The notes under the pieces: generated by a model
Databases searched by the model: none
What the model saw: the letters and a program-made list of their open reading frames with translations, nothing else
Told to the model about the DNA's origin: nothing
Made by a program: the position numbers and the translations under genes
DNA from: Cydia pomonella
Lineage: Eukaryota; Arthropoda; Insecta; Lepidoptera; Tortricidae
Length of the DNA stretch: 64,000 nt
NCBI RefSeq assembly: GCF_033807575.1
Contig: NC_084713.1
Span: 22,543,389-22,607,388 of the forward strand
Direction: 5' to 3'
Shown: positions 21,912-33,972 of the stretch, in pieces
How positions within the stretch are numbered: position 1 is the stretch's first letter
How the letters are laid out: each line of letters begins with the position of its first letter

Positions 21912-22280
21912 CACAGTATAATTAAATTTGTTTGACAACTTTATTCAGTTATTTTCATATTCTAATTTGATTTTCTAAATGCATTATTCAGGCAAGGAGT
22001 GGACATTCAATTATTAAGTTAGAGAGCCCAATATTATATCCCTTGGGTCTACCAAACACTATTATCCAGATTCATTAATCTCTAATAACTAGGGTTAGCG
22101 ATATAGAAACCACATGGGACATGACCTAGATATTTGATAGCGTGCCTTGTGGGACAAGCACTATTGACATACTTTGAAATATCGGTTCTACCTCAGATTT
22201 ATTATAGCAAACCAGAGCTGATTTATTGATTAGTTATGTCATATTGGAAATAGATTTGATATGATTCCTTTTGTAGCTTA

Positions 22281-22522
22281 TATACAAGGCAAAAATTTAA
22301 TCACCGTTCATACTCTGCGTAGTGACTTTACAGGTCATACTTAACAACTTTTTATTATGGGGCAAATGCCGAAATAGCAAAAAAAAAATTTGGCTGCCCC
22401 ATAGAAATCAGCGGCATCGCATCAGCCGGAATGTTGTAACAGATTTTTTTTTAATTTGAGTACAACTTTTATTACGTACTGACGAAGAGTATGAACGGTG
22501 GTTAAAATTTCAGCCTGTACCT
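22281..22522. mobile_element. MITE with about 40-bp imperfect ends
   Basis: AATTTAATCACCGTTCATAC (left) and GTATGAACGGTGGTTAAAAT (right) are complementary, extending outward through ACAAGGC/GCCTGTA. The centre has two AT-rich tracts and CATCGCATCAGCCGGAATG. Confidence 0.65.
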
Positions 22523-23244
22523 GGTTTTCTTATGTTAATAGAGTATGACTGCTTGAAAGGTTTTTGTCTACATGTCTACATAGACCTTAATAATTTTATC
22601 ATAAAAATTGTCTACATTTGACGTATACTGGATCAAGTGCTTGTTGGTTCCGTACGTAAATACGCGTACACTCGAGTATATATATACTCTTAATAAGTAC
22701 TGTAACCAGCGAAAGCCATAAATAAATAATAATAATAATAACATTTGTACCCACCTGACGTATCTTATACCTAATATTATATGCTATGTTATGTAACTTA
22801 AATATAAATAGTTTTAAATATGAAATAATATGATTGCCATATACAACTATGTTTTATAAAGGAATCAATGAATGAATGAATGTAATGAATAATAGAGTTA
22901 ATAGGTATGTTCATTATTATTCAGTTTATAGATAACCTTTTTTTGTCATAAAATGCGATAAATCTTAGAATTCCATTAATGCAAACATAATCCAAGAAGA
23001 TTCGCCAGACTAAATCCAATATATATGGAACTACATTAACAAATAAGGAAATTACAGTCCGTTGTACCTTTGAACCTCTCTCCTGCAAAATCGGGATTTT
23101 GTACTATTAGGAGGTAGCGGTATATGAACAAAATTGGACTCATTCTAGTGAACATTTGGTCTGCTTTAAACTTTCCTTAATAGCTGTTTTTTTCAGTACC
23201 TGTTGGGCTTTCAAGGTCAGATACTGAAATTAAACTTTAAATTT
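22523..23244. other. Unassigned AT-rich stretch
   Basis: Contains short AATA (about 22,718-22,740) and AATG (about 22,866-22,890) microsatellites. No coding or mobile sequence recognised. Confidence 0.5.
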
Positions 23245-23474
23245 AAAAAAAAACCGGACAAGTGCGAGTCGAACTCGCCCACCGAGGGTTCCGTACTTTT
23301 TAGTATTTGTTGTTATAGCGGCAACAGATATACATCATCTGTGAAAATTTCAACTCTCTAGCTATCACGGTTCATGAGATGCAGCCTGGTGACAGACGGA
23401 CGGACGGGTGGACGGACAGCGGAGTCTTAGTAATAGGGTCCCGTTTTACCCTTTGGGTACGGAACCCTAAAAAA
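23245..23474 (+). mobile_element. P1-type repeat, short
   Basis: CCGGACAAGTGCGAGTCGAA, GAGGGTTCCGTAC, TTGTTGTTATAGCGGCAACA, GACGGACGGACGG and GGTACGGAACCCTAAAAA. It lacks the AT-rich stretch between head and body seen at 13,061. Confidence 0.85.
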
Positions 23475-23950
23475 CAGCCGACATTTATTTAATGCAACCA
23501 CCACTTTTTTGGTACGCTTTCGATGGGTTGTTCGTGCTTACCTTATTACAGTAATTACTTGTAATAATTAATTGGAGTATTTTTTGCTTTTATATATTTT
23601 ACCAAAGAAATCCTTACCACCTTATTCTCAATATCATTTTAGGAGCGGAATGTACGGACTTAACCAAACTTATATCTATTATATAGTCTGTTTTAAAAAC
23701 AAGTTAATTACGTATAGTATTAGAAATATTTAGTTTAAGCCTGAAAGACTAAGCCAAGATAATCGTTCATCGTTAAGGCCAAACAAAAAGTAAACAATGT
23801 ATGGAAATTGCAACACGCATCTTTCTTTCCTTTTCGATTAGCGTTTACGACGAACGATTGTTACATTAAAACTAGAAACTTGTAACACAAACTGACACCA
23901 ACCTACAATGATTCGCCGTGAGGAGGACAGGCCGATTAATTGGTGAAATT
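23475..23950. other. Unassigned
   Basis: AT-rich, no recognised feature. Confidence 0.4.
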
Positions 23951-24361
23951 CTAAATTAGAATTTTGTAGTACATGCGGACGCCAACCGTCTTACCATAGG
24001 GGCCATCTTCATACAAGTCTTTATTTGTATTTACTGTTTACACAACGTCTATACATCCGCGAGGCCAGTAAATTGATATATTTGAAATATTATCTAAATT
24101 TTAATTTTATAATACACGTGGACGCCTACCATTACACTGTAGGGGTCATTTTCATACAAGTCTTCATTAGTGTTTATGCAACGTCAATACATCTGTGAGG
24201 CCGGTAATCCATATCTTTGAAATATTATCTAAATTAGAATGTTGTAATACACGTGGACGCCTGCCATTACACTGTAGGGGTCATCTTCATACAAGTCTTC
24301 ATTATTGTTTACGCAACATCAATACGTCCGTGAGGCCGGCAAATCGATATCTTTGAAATAT
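23951..24361. repeat. Tandem repeat, 135-143-bp unit, three copies
   Basis: Units start at CTAAATT (23,951, 24,094, 24,229). Each has TAATACACGTGGACGCCTRC-like, CACTGTAGGGGTCATCTTCA, ACAAGTCTTCATT and GAGGCCGG motifs and ends TTTGAAATATT. Units two and three are closest. Confidence 0.85.
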
Positions 24362-24680
24362 TGAGCGTCCAACTTAATTGGTAACCGGCGCTGGGGAATA
24401 GGGATCGTATTACTTCGTAGACAAAATACTTCTAATTGGCTTTGGGGACGCTTTGTTTTCAGATTATTATATACCTACTTAATAGAAAAAATAGCTATCT
24501 TTTAATTAACAGTTTAATGAGCACCAGCAGAGTTAAATAATAGTGAATGTATTTGCTCTAAATATGTTTCGTCTTTATATATGTATATATTTTTTATGTA
24601 TGTATATTTATTACGTGTGTTTTTTGCCATATTTATTATTGTTTTTGAAGTAGCACTGCCCACAATCTCTCTACTTTTCC

Positions 24681-24752
24681 TTTAGGTTGACTGGTAGATA
24701 ATGCCTTAAAACACCATGTCCATCTTTTGTGCAATAAAGGTTAAATAAAATA
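24681..24752 (+). mobile_element. T1 LINE tail, short
   Basis: AGGTTGACTGGTAGATAATG, then TTTTGTGCAATAAAGGTTAA and an AAATA-rich end. Confidence 0.65.
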
Positions 24753-25182
24753 AATAACTATAAATACTTTTTGATCTTTTACCTACCACTGATCGGAAAA
24801 TAAATTCACATTCAATAAGTTAGGCAGAAGATTAATCACTGTTGGCTGTCACCAAAATTGAATCTCCTTGAAGATTTAAACGGAGATCGTTTAATTTTTT
24901 TTAATAGATAAAAAGTTACTCTAATTGACTTTGGGGGAGGTTTGGGTTAATATTATTTTATTCCTTCTTTGATGATGAATATACCTAAAGTTTGCAACTG
25001 GTGTAGCGTTGCTGTATAGCATTACTGTAGGAAATGTTAATAACCCAGACATCAATACTGATACTATTAGAACAATATATACATATTTTTATTTGTGTTT
25101 TGTGTTGAGGGATGGCCAGGGGGCGCCATAAGCCCTTGGGAAAATTGAATCCATGTACTTGGAAAAGTTCGAGCTATAACCG
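24753..25182. other. Unassigned AT-rich stretch
   Basis: No coding or mobile sequence recognised. Confidence 0.4.
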
Positions 25183-25330
25183 TGGCTCGGATGGCCGAGG
25201 GGCTTAACCACCTGCGCGATAGCAGCGGACGCTGATTCGATTCTAGCGCTGGGCAATGAAAGCCTTGGTCACTTTTTCTTCGTATTGACGTTTATTTCGG
25301 TTTATCATCAACACTGATATTATACATATT
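25183..25330 (+). mobile_element. tRNA-headed SINE, third type
   Basis: GGCTCGGATGGCCGAGGGGC (box A), GCGCGATAGCAGCGGACGCT and GATTCGATTCTAGCGC (box B) form a tRNA-like head of about 75 bases followed by GCAATGAAAGCCTTGGTCAC. The head is too diverged for a working tRNA and has no copy elsewhere here. Confidence 0.5.
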
Positions 25331-26339
25331 CATTATTTCATATACCATAGTATGTATATTGTAAGTTATAGGTAAACTAAATGCGTTACTTTTATATGCC
25401 GTTTTGTACAGTACGGATGTCTAACGGCTTCAATTCTCCCTCAGTTGCTCAAAGGTTAACTAGAAGAGACCCCTTAAAGTGATAAAATCGCCTTTGTACT
25501 AATGACATGTTTTTTCCTGTATTGTATTGTACCTATGTATGTATGTCACTTTATTACACATACACGAGTTTACACAAAATAGACATAACAAAGTAAAAGA
25601 AGCAAATATATGTACAAAGGCGAACTTAAACCTAATAGAGATCTCTTCCACCTTTTCTTTTTTGCACAATAAAATATAACTACTACTTCTATTAAAACAG
25701 TATCTAGGTGCAGTATCCTCCTGAATATCACCTTAAGACAGCAGAATAGCTTTAACGGTATTTTTTGTATGAAACTCCATTTCGGGAGAAAACGTTTTCC
25801 ACTAACTAAATCTTAACAAATCACTTTGATTTTGATGTCGATCGCTTCAGCATAATATATTCAAGGTTTATAGGTTTCGCTTAAAAAAAATGCAATAAAA
25901 AAAAAGAACTTATAAACCTAGTTTTTTATTGTATCAATAACATACTAAATAATCATGGAAAATGGAAAATATTTAGAAGTGGAAAAATGTTTTCTCTTTT
26001 TTATGGACGTTCTCGTTCACGTTCTCTCTTAAGAATATGAGGATTTTATCATCATTGTATTAACACAAATTCTAATAGAATTTGGAGTTCTATGTTCCCA
26101 AAAGTTCGACCCCGAACTCCTACACAGCGACAAATGTTGTAGAACTTAAAGGATAGGCGCGATGTGGGCTTGTACAGTCGGCATCAATAGTGGAGGTAGA
26201 ACAACTCGCCAAAAGTATATGTTACCCTCTAATTATTGACCGAGTCAACACGAAACGCGACCAAAGTGCCCTCGTTTCAGCCCTTTGGTTTCATTGCACC
26301 TATAATAAAACCATCCTTATTTATATATTCTAAATTGTA
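25331..26339. other. Mostly unassigned; a LINE tail lies within
   Basis: Apart from the tail at 25,545-25,665 and short A-rich tracts near 25,885-25,910 I recognise nothing. Confidence 0.4.
25545..25665 (-). mobile_element. LINE 3' tail
   Basis: The minus strand reads GGTGGAAGAGATCTCTATTA, TTCGCCTTTGTACA and ends TGTGTAATAAAGT, a polyadenylation-signal end of a common lepidopteran LINE tail. Confidence 0.5.
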
Positions 26340-26480
26340 ACGGCTCGGATCGAATCGAACTTTAAGATACGTCAAATATTAGGTATCAGTGTCAAAAGTG
26401 ACGTTTCTTCAAACAAACACTTCACTTTTGATGCTGACATATCGTTCCATATCGAATGTTCCAATTTCGAATCGGGCCGT
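26340..26480. mobile_element. CCCGATTCGA-type MITE, copy 3 (141 bp)
   Basis: ACGGCTCGGATCGAATCGAA at the left and TTTCGAATCGGGCCGT at the right; the body resembles copy 1 more than copies 2 and 4. Confidence 0.65.
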
Positions 26481-26818
26481 AAATTTTTAAAATAACTTAG
26501 CTCCAAAATACATAAATATAAAATTGTTTTCTTCTTAAAATGGCTGAATGTCATAATGAGTTTTATTCATATCGTCCAAGTCCTAATTTTCCTTAATTTT
26601 TTAAAATCCTTAGAGATATAGGTATAGGGTTTCCTAGGGTTGAAGAATTAGATATTAAAGAATAACAGAAGTTTTTACATAGTACAGCAGAATGTACAGT
26701 AGCGGATTTTGAACGCGCCAAAATTATCAGCAAACCTGTAATACTTTTACAAATATCGATAATGTATCTCAACAGTTTACGTGCAAAATCCTCTGTCACT
26801 GTCTAATTCTTCTAATAT

Positions 26819-27075
26819 CAAATATCAAACATTTATTCAGCAAATAGGCCACAGGGGCACTTTTACATGTCCATTTTTACAAACAATATAAATAAAAAAA
26901 CAAAAACAATTACAAATATGGAATCGATGAAATAATAAATACTTTATTAGAGATGTATACTTTCTCTAAATGTCAAATTACACAAAAAAAAACTATGATA
27001 AAAAAAATAAAACCATAAAATACTAAAATTCTTTAGAGATGTATAAGTCTCTAAGTGTCAGAGATAAATTATAAA
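26819..27075 (-). repeat. LINE-like 3' end, uninterrupted copy
   Basis: This is the minus-strand partner of 13,480-17,208 without the 3369-bp transposon. The ATTTGTAATTG junction is intact at about 26,910-26,925, giving a natural empty site. Confidence 0.7.
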
Positions 27076-27304
27076 AAAAGAGTCTACATAGGTACACATA
27101 TCCTCGTTTTGTCAAGTTTTTCGCGAATGTTAGATATTTTTGACGCGCACTCTGGCCCGCTACTTTCGATGGTGTCAGTACTCGCGTATATTTACTCAGG
27201 CCACACAAACATGACCCGATATCGACTGGACATCCGATTCCGCCAGTGGGCGGAGGTTTATCGACGAAAATATTCCGTGTTTTACCCAACTGCTGAAACG
27301 GAGC

Positions 27305-27600
27305 CATTTTGGTAACTGGGAGAATCAACTTTTTAGCGTCACTCGTTGCCATGGTTACGATTAGTTGTCCAGGGGACAAAAGTTCATTAAAATACTGATT
27401 TTATGGTACTTCAATGTATTAAACTTGCGTTTTTGTGGTCGTTATAACCAATGTCCATAATGGGCCCCCTACTAAGCATGTTAATAGAACGGCATACAAC
27501 GTCTCTTCAAACAAACTGTGCCACTGTTGTCCCTTGGACAACGGGACAGGATAACAAAACAAAAAAAGTTGATTCACCCAACTACGTCATGATGAGTTCT
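27305..27600. mobile_element. Inverted-repeat element
   Basis: AACTGGGAGAATCAACTTTT and TTAGTTGTCCAGGGGACAA at the left are matched, in reverse complement, by TTGTCCCTTGGACAACGGGA and AAAAGTTGATTCACCCAACT at the right (about 27,525-27,585). Ends are not sharply defined. Confidence 0.5.
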
Positions 27601-27750
27601 GCTCTTGTCGGTGAAGTAATCTCTAATCCTTTCTTTCATGCGCCAGTCTTTTAATTTCCTCATACGACTCATTTTTTTCCTCCTCTGCTTCTCGTCCTTT
27701 TAATCCCGCGTTCCAGAATGTATAGGAAATAGTTATCGTGCCTTATCAGC
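27601..27750. other. Unassigned
   Basis: Pyrimidine-rich, nothing recognised. Confidence 0.4.
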
Positions 27751-27870
27751 GGTGGCAGCATGGTTGCATTTTTATCATTTGTCACTATGCCTGTCACTTT
27801 CGCACTTACATACCTATTAGAACGTGACAGGCATGGTGACAGGCGATAAAAATGCGACCGTGCTTAGCGC
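27751..27870. mobile_element. MITE (GGTGGCAGCATGGTTG type), copy 1
   Basis: Inverted arms include GCATTTTTATC/GATAAAAATGC and GTCACTATGCCTGTCAC/GTGACAGGCATGGTGAC. The second copy is at 55,288-55,407. Confidence 0.75.
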
Positions 27871-28074
27871 GCAGGTGTCCTAATATCTTGCCTCTCCAAT
27901 TCCTTATTGTATTTAGTAAGCATCGCTTTTCTTCTACCATGCTCAAAACATCTTACTTCCAGCCCAACTAATCCTTTCTACAAACAATCCAGTTCTGATG
28001 ATAGGATCCATGAGGAATCGAGCAAACTCCTATCTTATAGGGCATAGAGTGATTTTTGTATATTTTCATCAACA
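27871..28074. other. Unassigned
   Basis: No recognised feature. Confidence 0.4.
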
Positions 28075-28530
28075 AACCTTGTGTACGGTTGCGAAGCTTG
28101 GACACTAACACAAAAGGAAGAGCGCGCGCTACTGGTAGCGGAGAGGAAGATCTACCGAAAAATCCTAGGACTTACACGTGGATGGAACCTGGAGACTCCG
28201 CAGGAACCAGGAGATGGAAGATCTGTTGTCCGAGCCGAACATCATTGGAGAAACGAAAGCCGCCAGACTCCGATGTTTCGGGCACGTAGTCCGGATGGGT
28301 GAGGATCGTGCAGTCTGGAGGGCGTACTCTGGAGTTCCAAATGGCCGAAGACCGTCTGGACGCCCTAGGTACCGCTGGAAAGATGAAGCGCGAAAAGACC
28401 TTAGCGAACTCGGCGCCGTCGATTGGACAGAAACGGCTTTGGACAGAGAAGCATGACGGTCTTTGATGTCGGAGGCCAAGATCCACTTCGGGTCGCTGCG
28501 CCACAGCAGTAAGTAAGTAAGTAAGGGCTG
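28075..28530 (+). pseudogene. LINE ORF2 C-terminus with TAAG tail, frameshifted
   Basis: The first frame reads VYGCEAWTLTQKEERALLVA and ERKIYRKILG; after a frameshift near 28,170 the second reads RLRCFGHVVRMGEDRAVWRA, GRRPSGRPRYRWKDEARKDL and DWTETALDREA then stop at 28,456. This is the C-terminal block of an RTE-like non-LTR reverse transcriptase, 5' truncated. The tail CGGGTCGCTGCGCCACAGCA ends in (TAAG)n at about 28,510-28,526. Confidence 0.8.
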
Positions 28531-28789
28531 ATTGTAATAGTTTTGTTATACACTATTGTTGTTAATCATTTTAATGAAATTTCAATCTGTCTTGTGAAGT
28601 CGGATTTTTCTATTAAACATCATATGAAGTGGAAATGCCGATGAAGATTTTACTGTCTTTATAAGCAGTTTGACAATGACGTGTCGGATTGTATTAATCG
28701 GTTAATTAAAAGATAATTGTTCATTGATACCATGAAATTTATCAACAAAAACATGGTTTAACAAACATTGTAGTTAAAGACATCGCATT

Positions 28790-29290
28790 TTAAATGTTGG
28801 CGTCAGGTTTCTTGATTTATCTCAGAAAATATAAAACTCATGAAAGTATTGTTTAGTGAACGGGTTATTCATGGCATCGACTTCATTTCTGTAGTTGGCG
28901 TTACACGATTGATTAACTTCTATAGCAAAGAAAATCGTATAAAGGTTTTGATTTTACAGGCAAATGGCACCGATTCAAGCCTTTTTATTTTCCATGTATA
29001 TTATTTTTCCATTACTCTAAACACACACATCTATCCTGTAGTTTTGATTTTTCGATTAATTCTTGTTTTATTACTTTAAACGGTAAAACTCGTTCTGTCG
29101 CAAACGACCTTATAGAATAAGCTAGATCAAAAGCAAATTCTCTACGCGCAAAGTATAGTGATGAGCGCGGGTTTCGGGAAACAAGCAAGCACCGCATTTT
29201 TAGATTTTATTGTTATATTACCTGAAACACTGCCAAATGTTAATAGAGATAATACAACTTGCCCATGATTGCACTAGGATGTGCCTGTCT
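28790..29290. repeat. Dispersed repeat, copy 1 (partner at 53,757)
   Basis: GGCGTCAGGTTTCTTGATTT, TTATTCATGGCATCG, ATAGCAAAGAAAATCGTAT, TTTTCGATTAATTCTTGTTT, CTTTAAACGGTAAAAC and CCCATGATTG occur in the same order at 53,757-54,290. Class unknown, no inverted ends seen, no shared frame. Confidence 0.65.
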
Positions 29291-30266
29291 ATTGCCAGTA
29301 ACATTATTGTTAGTGGCTAAATAATTTACCACTAACAGCTAAATTATAATTCTCTTAACATGTAATAATATGTATTATTGTTAAAGATGATTTGTTTGCC
29401 TTATTGAATTTTACTTGCCTTTAGATTCAGCTTATCTATTATGTACTTTATCTGATCTGAGGTGTCAATAAATCCTTCTTAGTTGTGGGTGTAATGTAGG
29501 ATGCAATATTTATAGGGCCTGTTGGCTTTTAAGGTCACAGGCATGTTTCTTGGGAACTTAAAGGTCTTCTTTATAAATAAGTAAAGGTTTCTTAATAAGC
29601 TGATTATAAAGTGAATAGGTATAAGAGCATCCCCTTCAAATATGACGTCCAAAGTCCAAAAAATATGAAGTCAATTAAAACCTAATATTGTTTTACATAA
29701 AAAAAAAACAATACAATACAAATCATTTATAAAGGTTTACGAACCATAGCTTTTCGATATACATCAAAATATATTCCTTTTAATCTATTTATTTATTTTA
29801 AAATTTCAATCAGGCCCATATTACATACCTTTTAAACTAACATACATGTAATTTTCATTAACTAAAAAACTACATACTATTTTAAAAAACAGACTAAGTG
29901 CTATAAAGATATGCTCTCATATTCGTATGTTATTTTGTTTTTGGATTTTTTGAGTCCTACGATGGGATATAAATACATATAAGTATCCAGTTTCCTTAAG
30001 AATTGAGACTTTTGAGATTTTCTAACAATGTTGTATATTTCTTTACCCTTTGTCACAGATTTTATTCGCCGAAAAATAAACCCTTCTTAAATTTCTCCTT
30101 TGCGTCTGGCTCCCGCCCGATTATCTAGATATTAAATTTTGCGATAGGCATCATATTCACCTTCACTTTTGTTTAGATAAAAATCGCTAAAAATAATAAA
30201 TTTATATCTCGAAAGTGGGGCTGGCTGAAAACTTAAGTTTAAAGTTAAATAAGTTTCTACTTAGAT
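29291..30266. other. Unassigned AT-rich stretch
   Basis: No coding or mobile sequence recognised. Confidence 0.5.
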
Positions 30267-30461
30267 CAGTGCCCCTAGTGTAAATTTAGTCGATAGCGAA
30301 ACGTGACGTACGCGTTTGCGTTAAGTCTCATTTTGTATGGGTTTTTGAACAGCGCGCCAAGCGGGACGTTTTGGAACGTCAAAAATCTCATACAAAATGA
30401 AACTTAACGCAAACGCGTACGTAACGTTTCGCTGTCAAAAATATTTACACTAGGGGTACTG
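30267..30461. mobile_element. 195-bp MITE, copy 2
   Basis: Ends CAGTGCCCCTAGTGTAAATT and complement; the same arms and centre (CAGCGCGCCAAGCGGGACGT) as copy 1 at 19,290. Confidence 0.85.
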
Positions 30462-31219
30462 ACACTCTTTTGACTTTTTTGTGCGACATATTTTTTAGCT
30501 ATCATTTAACCCAACGACGGAAAATTTTAACTTGTATGCTATAAATACTTATATATGTGTAATCAGGCTCCAATGTGAAGCTAGCCACAGCTACCCGTAT
30601 GCCATGCTTATCATACGTAAAAACACATACTTTTTTATTATTTTATCTTTTTAAATATTCTACAACAATTTATCTAAGAACAAATTAATTTACTTTCTAT
30701 GAAACTATTTTGTGTTTTGTACAAGTACACACTACTATTTCATTTAACGTATATTTCGAATAATTGATGACTAAAATACGTTACAATTTGCTCCAATAAA
30801 TGCTCCCAAATTACATTTAGTTCTCAGTAATTCACTGGTCGATTTTCCATGTCAAAGCTTGATTAAAATTGGACATCCGTATCTATTCGTTTGCTTTTAG
30901 GAACGAACATTGAAATGGATTTGCCACTAGCTTTTAGAAACGAATTGGTTCACGGAAAGTAAGCCACTACCTCGTTGTTACGTGGAGAGATATTTTATGT
31001 CGGAATATGATCGAAGTCAAAATTTCATATAAATTCAAAAATGGAGCTTAGCTGTCTACAGAATATTCAACCTTAACTGTTGAAACAGGGCAAGACTGAA
31101 AAAATCTCAATTGAAGCCTCATCGCCTATCTATAGTCCTGAATATTCTGTACAAGAAAAAATACAACAGGTGGTCTTTTTTGAGACCGTTGCCCTGTAAA
31201 TGACATAACAACAAAAAAA
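30462..31219. other. Unassigned AT-rich stretch
   Basis: No recognised coding or mobile sequence. Confidence 0.5.
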
Positions 31220-31600
31220 AATATAGGACATTATTACACAAATTGACCAAGTCCCACAATACTTGAGCTCAAATATGGTTTGTGTTTTGGGTACTTAGAC
31301 AACGGTATATAATAAATAATAAATAAAATTGACTATGTATGTATATACATACTATACTTTATTGTACATAGAAATAAAAACACGAAAAACACAGTTACAG
31401 AGTAAATTAAATACAACAAAGGCCACGGTATGTTCCACGGTAAGATCAAGAAGGCTTGTATTATGGGTACTGAGACATAGAAAATACCCATGAATCAGGA
31501 ACAAATATCCGTGCTCATCTCACAAATACATGCCGTTACCAAGATTTGAACCCGGGGCCATCGGTTTCATAGGCAGGGTCACTACCCATTAGGCAAGACC
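31220..31600 (-). mobile_element. S1 SINE, composite of two partial copies
   Basis: GGACATTATTACACAAATTG and GGGTACTTAGACAACGGTAT (first tail) are followed at about 31,440 by a second AAGATCAAGAAGGCTTGTAT and GGGTACTGAGAC, then ATCAGGAACAAATATCCGTG, box B complement GATTTGAACCCGGGG and box A complement. A 3' part is present twice, so one copy inserted in or beside another. Confidence 0.65.
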
Positions 31601-31709
31601 TGAGAAGAACATTAGGTATTGTGGTCGTACAAATATATTTTAACATTTTACCTATATTTCTCGACGTATCGACGCAGTTTCACTGGTCATGGTCGCGGAT
31701 AACTAATAT

Positions 31710-31849
31710 AAAGCCTGGCCAGGAATTTATGATCACGCGCCATATTGCGGAATTTCATTAGAACTAAATTTATCATATTAAACTGTCACCCTATACATGA
31801 TAATAACAGCGCCCTCTTGACAATGATCATATATTTCTGGTCGGGCTTT
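31710..31849. mobile_element. 140-bp MITE
   Basis: AAAGCCTGGCCAGGAATTTA (left) and ATATTTCTGGTCGGGCTTT (right) are complementary over about 28 bp with a few mismatches. Confidence 0.7.
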
Positions 31850-32193
31850 ACATACAATGCAAGTTAAATAAAAGCTTGTGAATAAAACGCTCGGCGTGCG
31901 CGGTGCGTCAACGTTTTTTGAGCGGCAGTGTGGTATCCTTAAAATGAGATAAAATGTCGTTCAGTGAGTAAAGTTAAACTAATAACGCTTGCCGGAGCAT
32001 TAGGCGTGTTTAAGCTCCTAAAACATAATATCATGTGTACTTATCTTTTTTAATGGTGTAATACTGTAATATAATATCACTTTGATGCCTGAATTGTTGT
32101 TTTATTGGAAGCTATGGACAGAAGCTACAATACCTAGATTAAATAATAAAATATCAGTTGATTTCTAAATAGACGCGTTTGTAAAAGAGTCCA
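31850..32193. other. Unassigned
   Basis: No recognised feature. Confidence 0.4.
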
Positions 32194-32529
32194 CAGCAAG
32201 CTCGGCTGAATTTCATCTTCCGATACAAACGGAGTTTCGTTCTCATTTTAAAACCACGTGTTGGATTGTAATGAAACTTTGCACATACAATGATATGAGG
32301 TATATCTAGTCATGTAATTAGTTTATATACCTAGCTCCAGTATATAAAACAAACGAAAAAGACCAAAAACATATTTTGTATGAAAATCATAAATCTGCAG
32401 CTACATAAACTAATTACAAGCATAGATATACCTTATCCTATTATTGTAAGTACAAAGTGTCAGAGCAATCCAAGCAGTCGTTTTCAAATGAGAGCATAAC
32501 TACCTTTGTATGGAGAACCGAGCTTGCTG
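32194..32529. mobile_element. MITE with long (about 125-130 bp) inverted arms
   Basis: CAGCAAGCTCGG at 32,194 pairs with CCGAGCTTGCTG ending 32,529. The arms continue through TTGGATTGTAATGAAACTTT-like and GTAATTAGTTTA / TAAACTAATTAC to a loop of about 80 bp (32,326-32,405). Confidence 0.75.
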
Positions 32530-32750
32530 GACCTGGATGGAATGGGCCACGTGTAGATGCGTACGCACCATCGCTGGCCCACTATCTTCGATGTGTGGAC
32601 GAAAAACCGACACCGTGGCCATCCCATCGCCATCCCGACGCGCCATAAGCCATCCGACACCTCTACCCTCTCTATACGCTGGCCCATCTTAGTGGGCATC
32701 GTGTAGAGGAGCCATAAGGGCATATTCGGTATCGTGTTCTGATTCGTAGC
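32530..32750. other. GC-rich segment of unknown origin
   Basis: Starts directly at the MITE edge. It repeats TGGCCCA and GTGTAGA motifs in both orientations. Frames of 60-79 codons on both strands have no known motif. Confidence 0.35.
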
Positions 32751-32869
32751 GGCAAAAACAATGAGGCAAAAAAAAATGTGTATTTACATAACTTTTTTGT
32801 CGTCAATTCTTGGCGATTTCTTGGAGAGCATTTAGTCTTCTGAAGAAAAAGTAAAGCTATTACTAATTT

Positions 32870-32998
32870 GACGCTGACATATTCGGTAGAATGTGCGGAA
32901 CTTCCTTTTTATGCATCTCGCTCGTATTGGAATATTAGCGCGAGCGAGATGTATAGAAAATAAGTTTGCAGACGTTAGCGAATACCCATATCAGTTAG
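32870..32998. mobile_element. Possible short MITE
   Basis: CATCTCGCTCG and CGAGCGAGATG form an 11-bp pair around a 16-base loop, within weaker outer complementarity (CATATTCGGTAGAATG / GCGAATACCCATATCAG). Confidence 0.4.
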
Positions 32999-33127
32999 AC
33001 ATTGCTAAGGCAGCAGTCGTAGTAAGACTACTGAACATTTGTTTCGTGTAATACCTATTTAAATAATTGCTATAATAATAAAATCCATCGATCTAAAACC
33101 CAACCCGGGGGGGGACCCGACCCATTG

Positions 33128-33427
33128 TGAATGTTATCTCGCTTTGTGTGGTAGGGCACAGCACAGCGGATGTCATTCCAGATCTAGAGCAGAGCCCAAC
33201 TGGGGAAGTACCTCCACCTTACAGAAAACCGCAGCCAAATAACACTAGACCCTACTCATAGTGTTGTGTTCCTGTCGGTGAGTAAGGTAGCCAGAGCTCA
33301 ACGGGGGGGGGGGGGGGCTAAGGGTCGGCAACGCGCATATAACTCATGCAGGCGTACATAGGCTACGGAGACTGCTTACCATCAGGCGGGCCGTATGCTT
33401 GTTTGCCACCGACCGACGTCGTATAAA
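33128..33427 (+). mobile_element. F-family repeat
   Basis: ATGTTATCTCGCTTTGTGTG, CCAGATCTAGAGCAGAGCCC, TACAGAAAACCGCAGCCAAA, GTTCCTGTCGGTGAGTAAGG, a G run at 33,304-33,318 and TACATAGGCTACGGAGACTG. Confidence 0.75.
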
Positions 33428-33707
33428 ACTTGACAAAACTGTCTCTTTACATTAGGAAATAGAGAGCAAACACAATTGACCTGCCACCTTCCAGTAATAA
33501 ACATTCGAATTCCTGATAAAAAAAAAGTACGATGGCAGCAAGATACTTATCAGTAACAAAACTATTAACTAAAGAGGGCTTTATAATAGTAGAGGTGTAA
33601 ACTCTTTGAATTTTTTAAAAGTAGATGTATACTGTACGGCCCCTTTTTTGTACCATTTTGTATCTTGGCAAAGTGACAAACCATATGCATGGGGATCTCA
33701 TATAATA

Positions 33708-33972
33708 TACGACCGGTCTGGGTAGTGACCCTGCCTATGAAGCCGATGGTCCCGGGTTCAAATCCTGGTAAGGGCATTTATTCGTGTGATGAGCATGGAT
33801 ATTTGTTCCTGAGTCATGGCTGTTTTCTATGTATTTAAGTATTTATAAATATTTATATATTATATATATCGTTGTCTAAGTACCCTCGACACAAGCCTTA
33901 TTGAGCTTACCGTGGAACTTAGTCAATTTGTGTAATAATGTCCTATAATATTTATTTATTTATTATTTATTA
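33708..33972 (+). mobile_element. S1 SINE
   Basis: GACCGGTCTGGGTAGTGACC, box B CCCGGGTTCAAATCCTGG, CCTGAGTCATGGCTGTTTTC, TATATCGTTGTCTAAGTACC and a TATTTATTTATTATTTATTA tail. GGCCTAGT of box A is deleted. Confidence 0.8.

Noticed and set aside
23951..24361. Tandem exons of a host gene
   Set aside because: The three units have non-multiple-of-three periods (143, 135) and stops in all frames.
25183..25260. tRNA gene candidate
   Set aside because: Boxes A and B are present but stems are mismatched and the sequence continues into a SINE-like body.
28165..28504. 104- and 110-codon minus frames
   Set aside because: They are antisense shadows of the LINE C-terminus on the plus strand.
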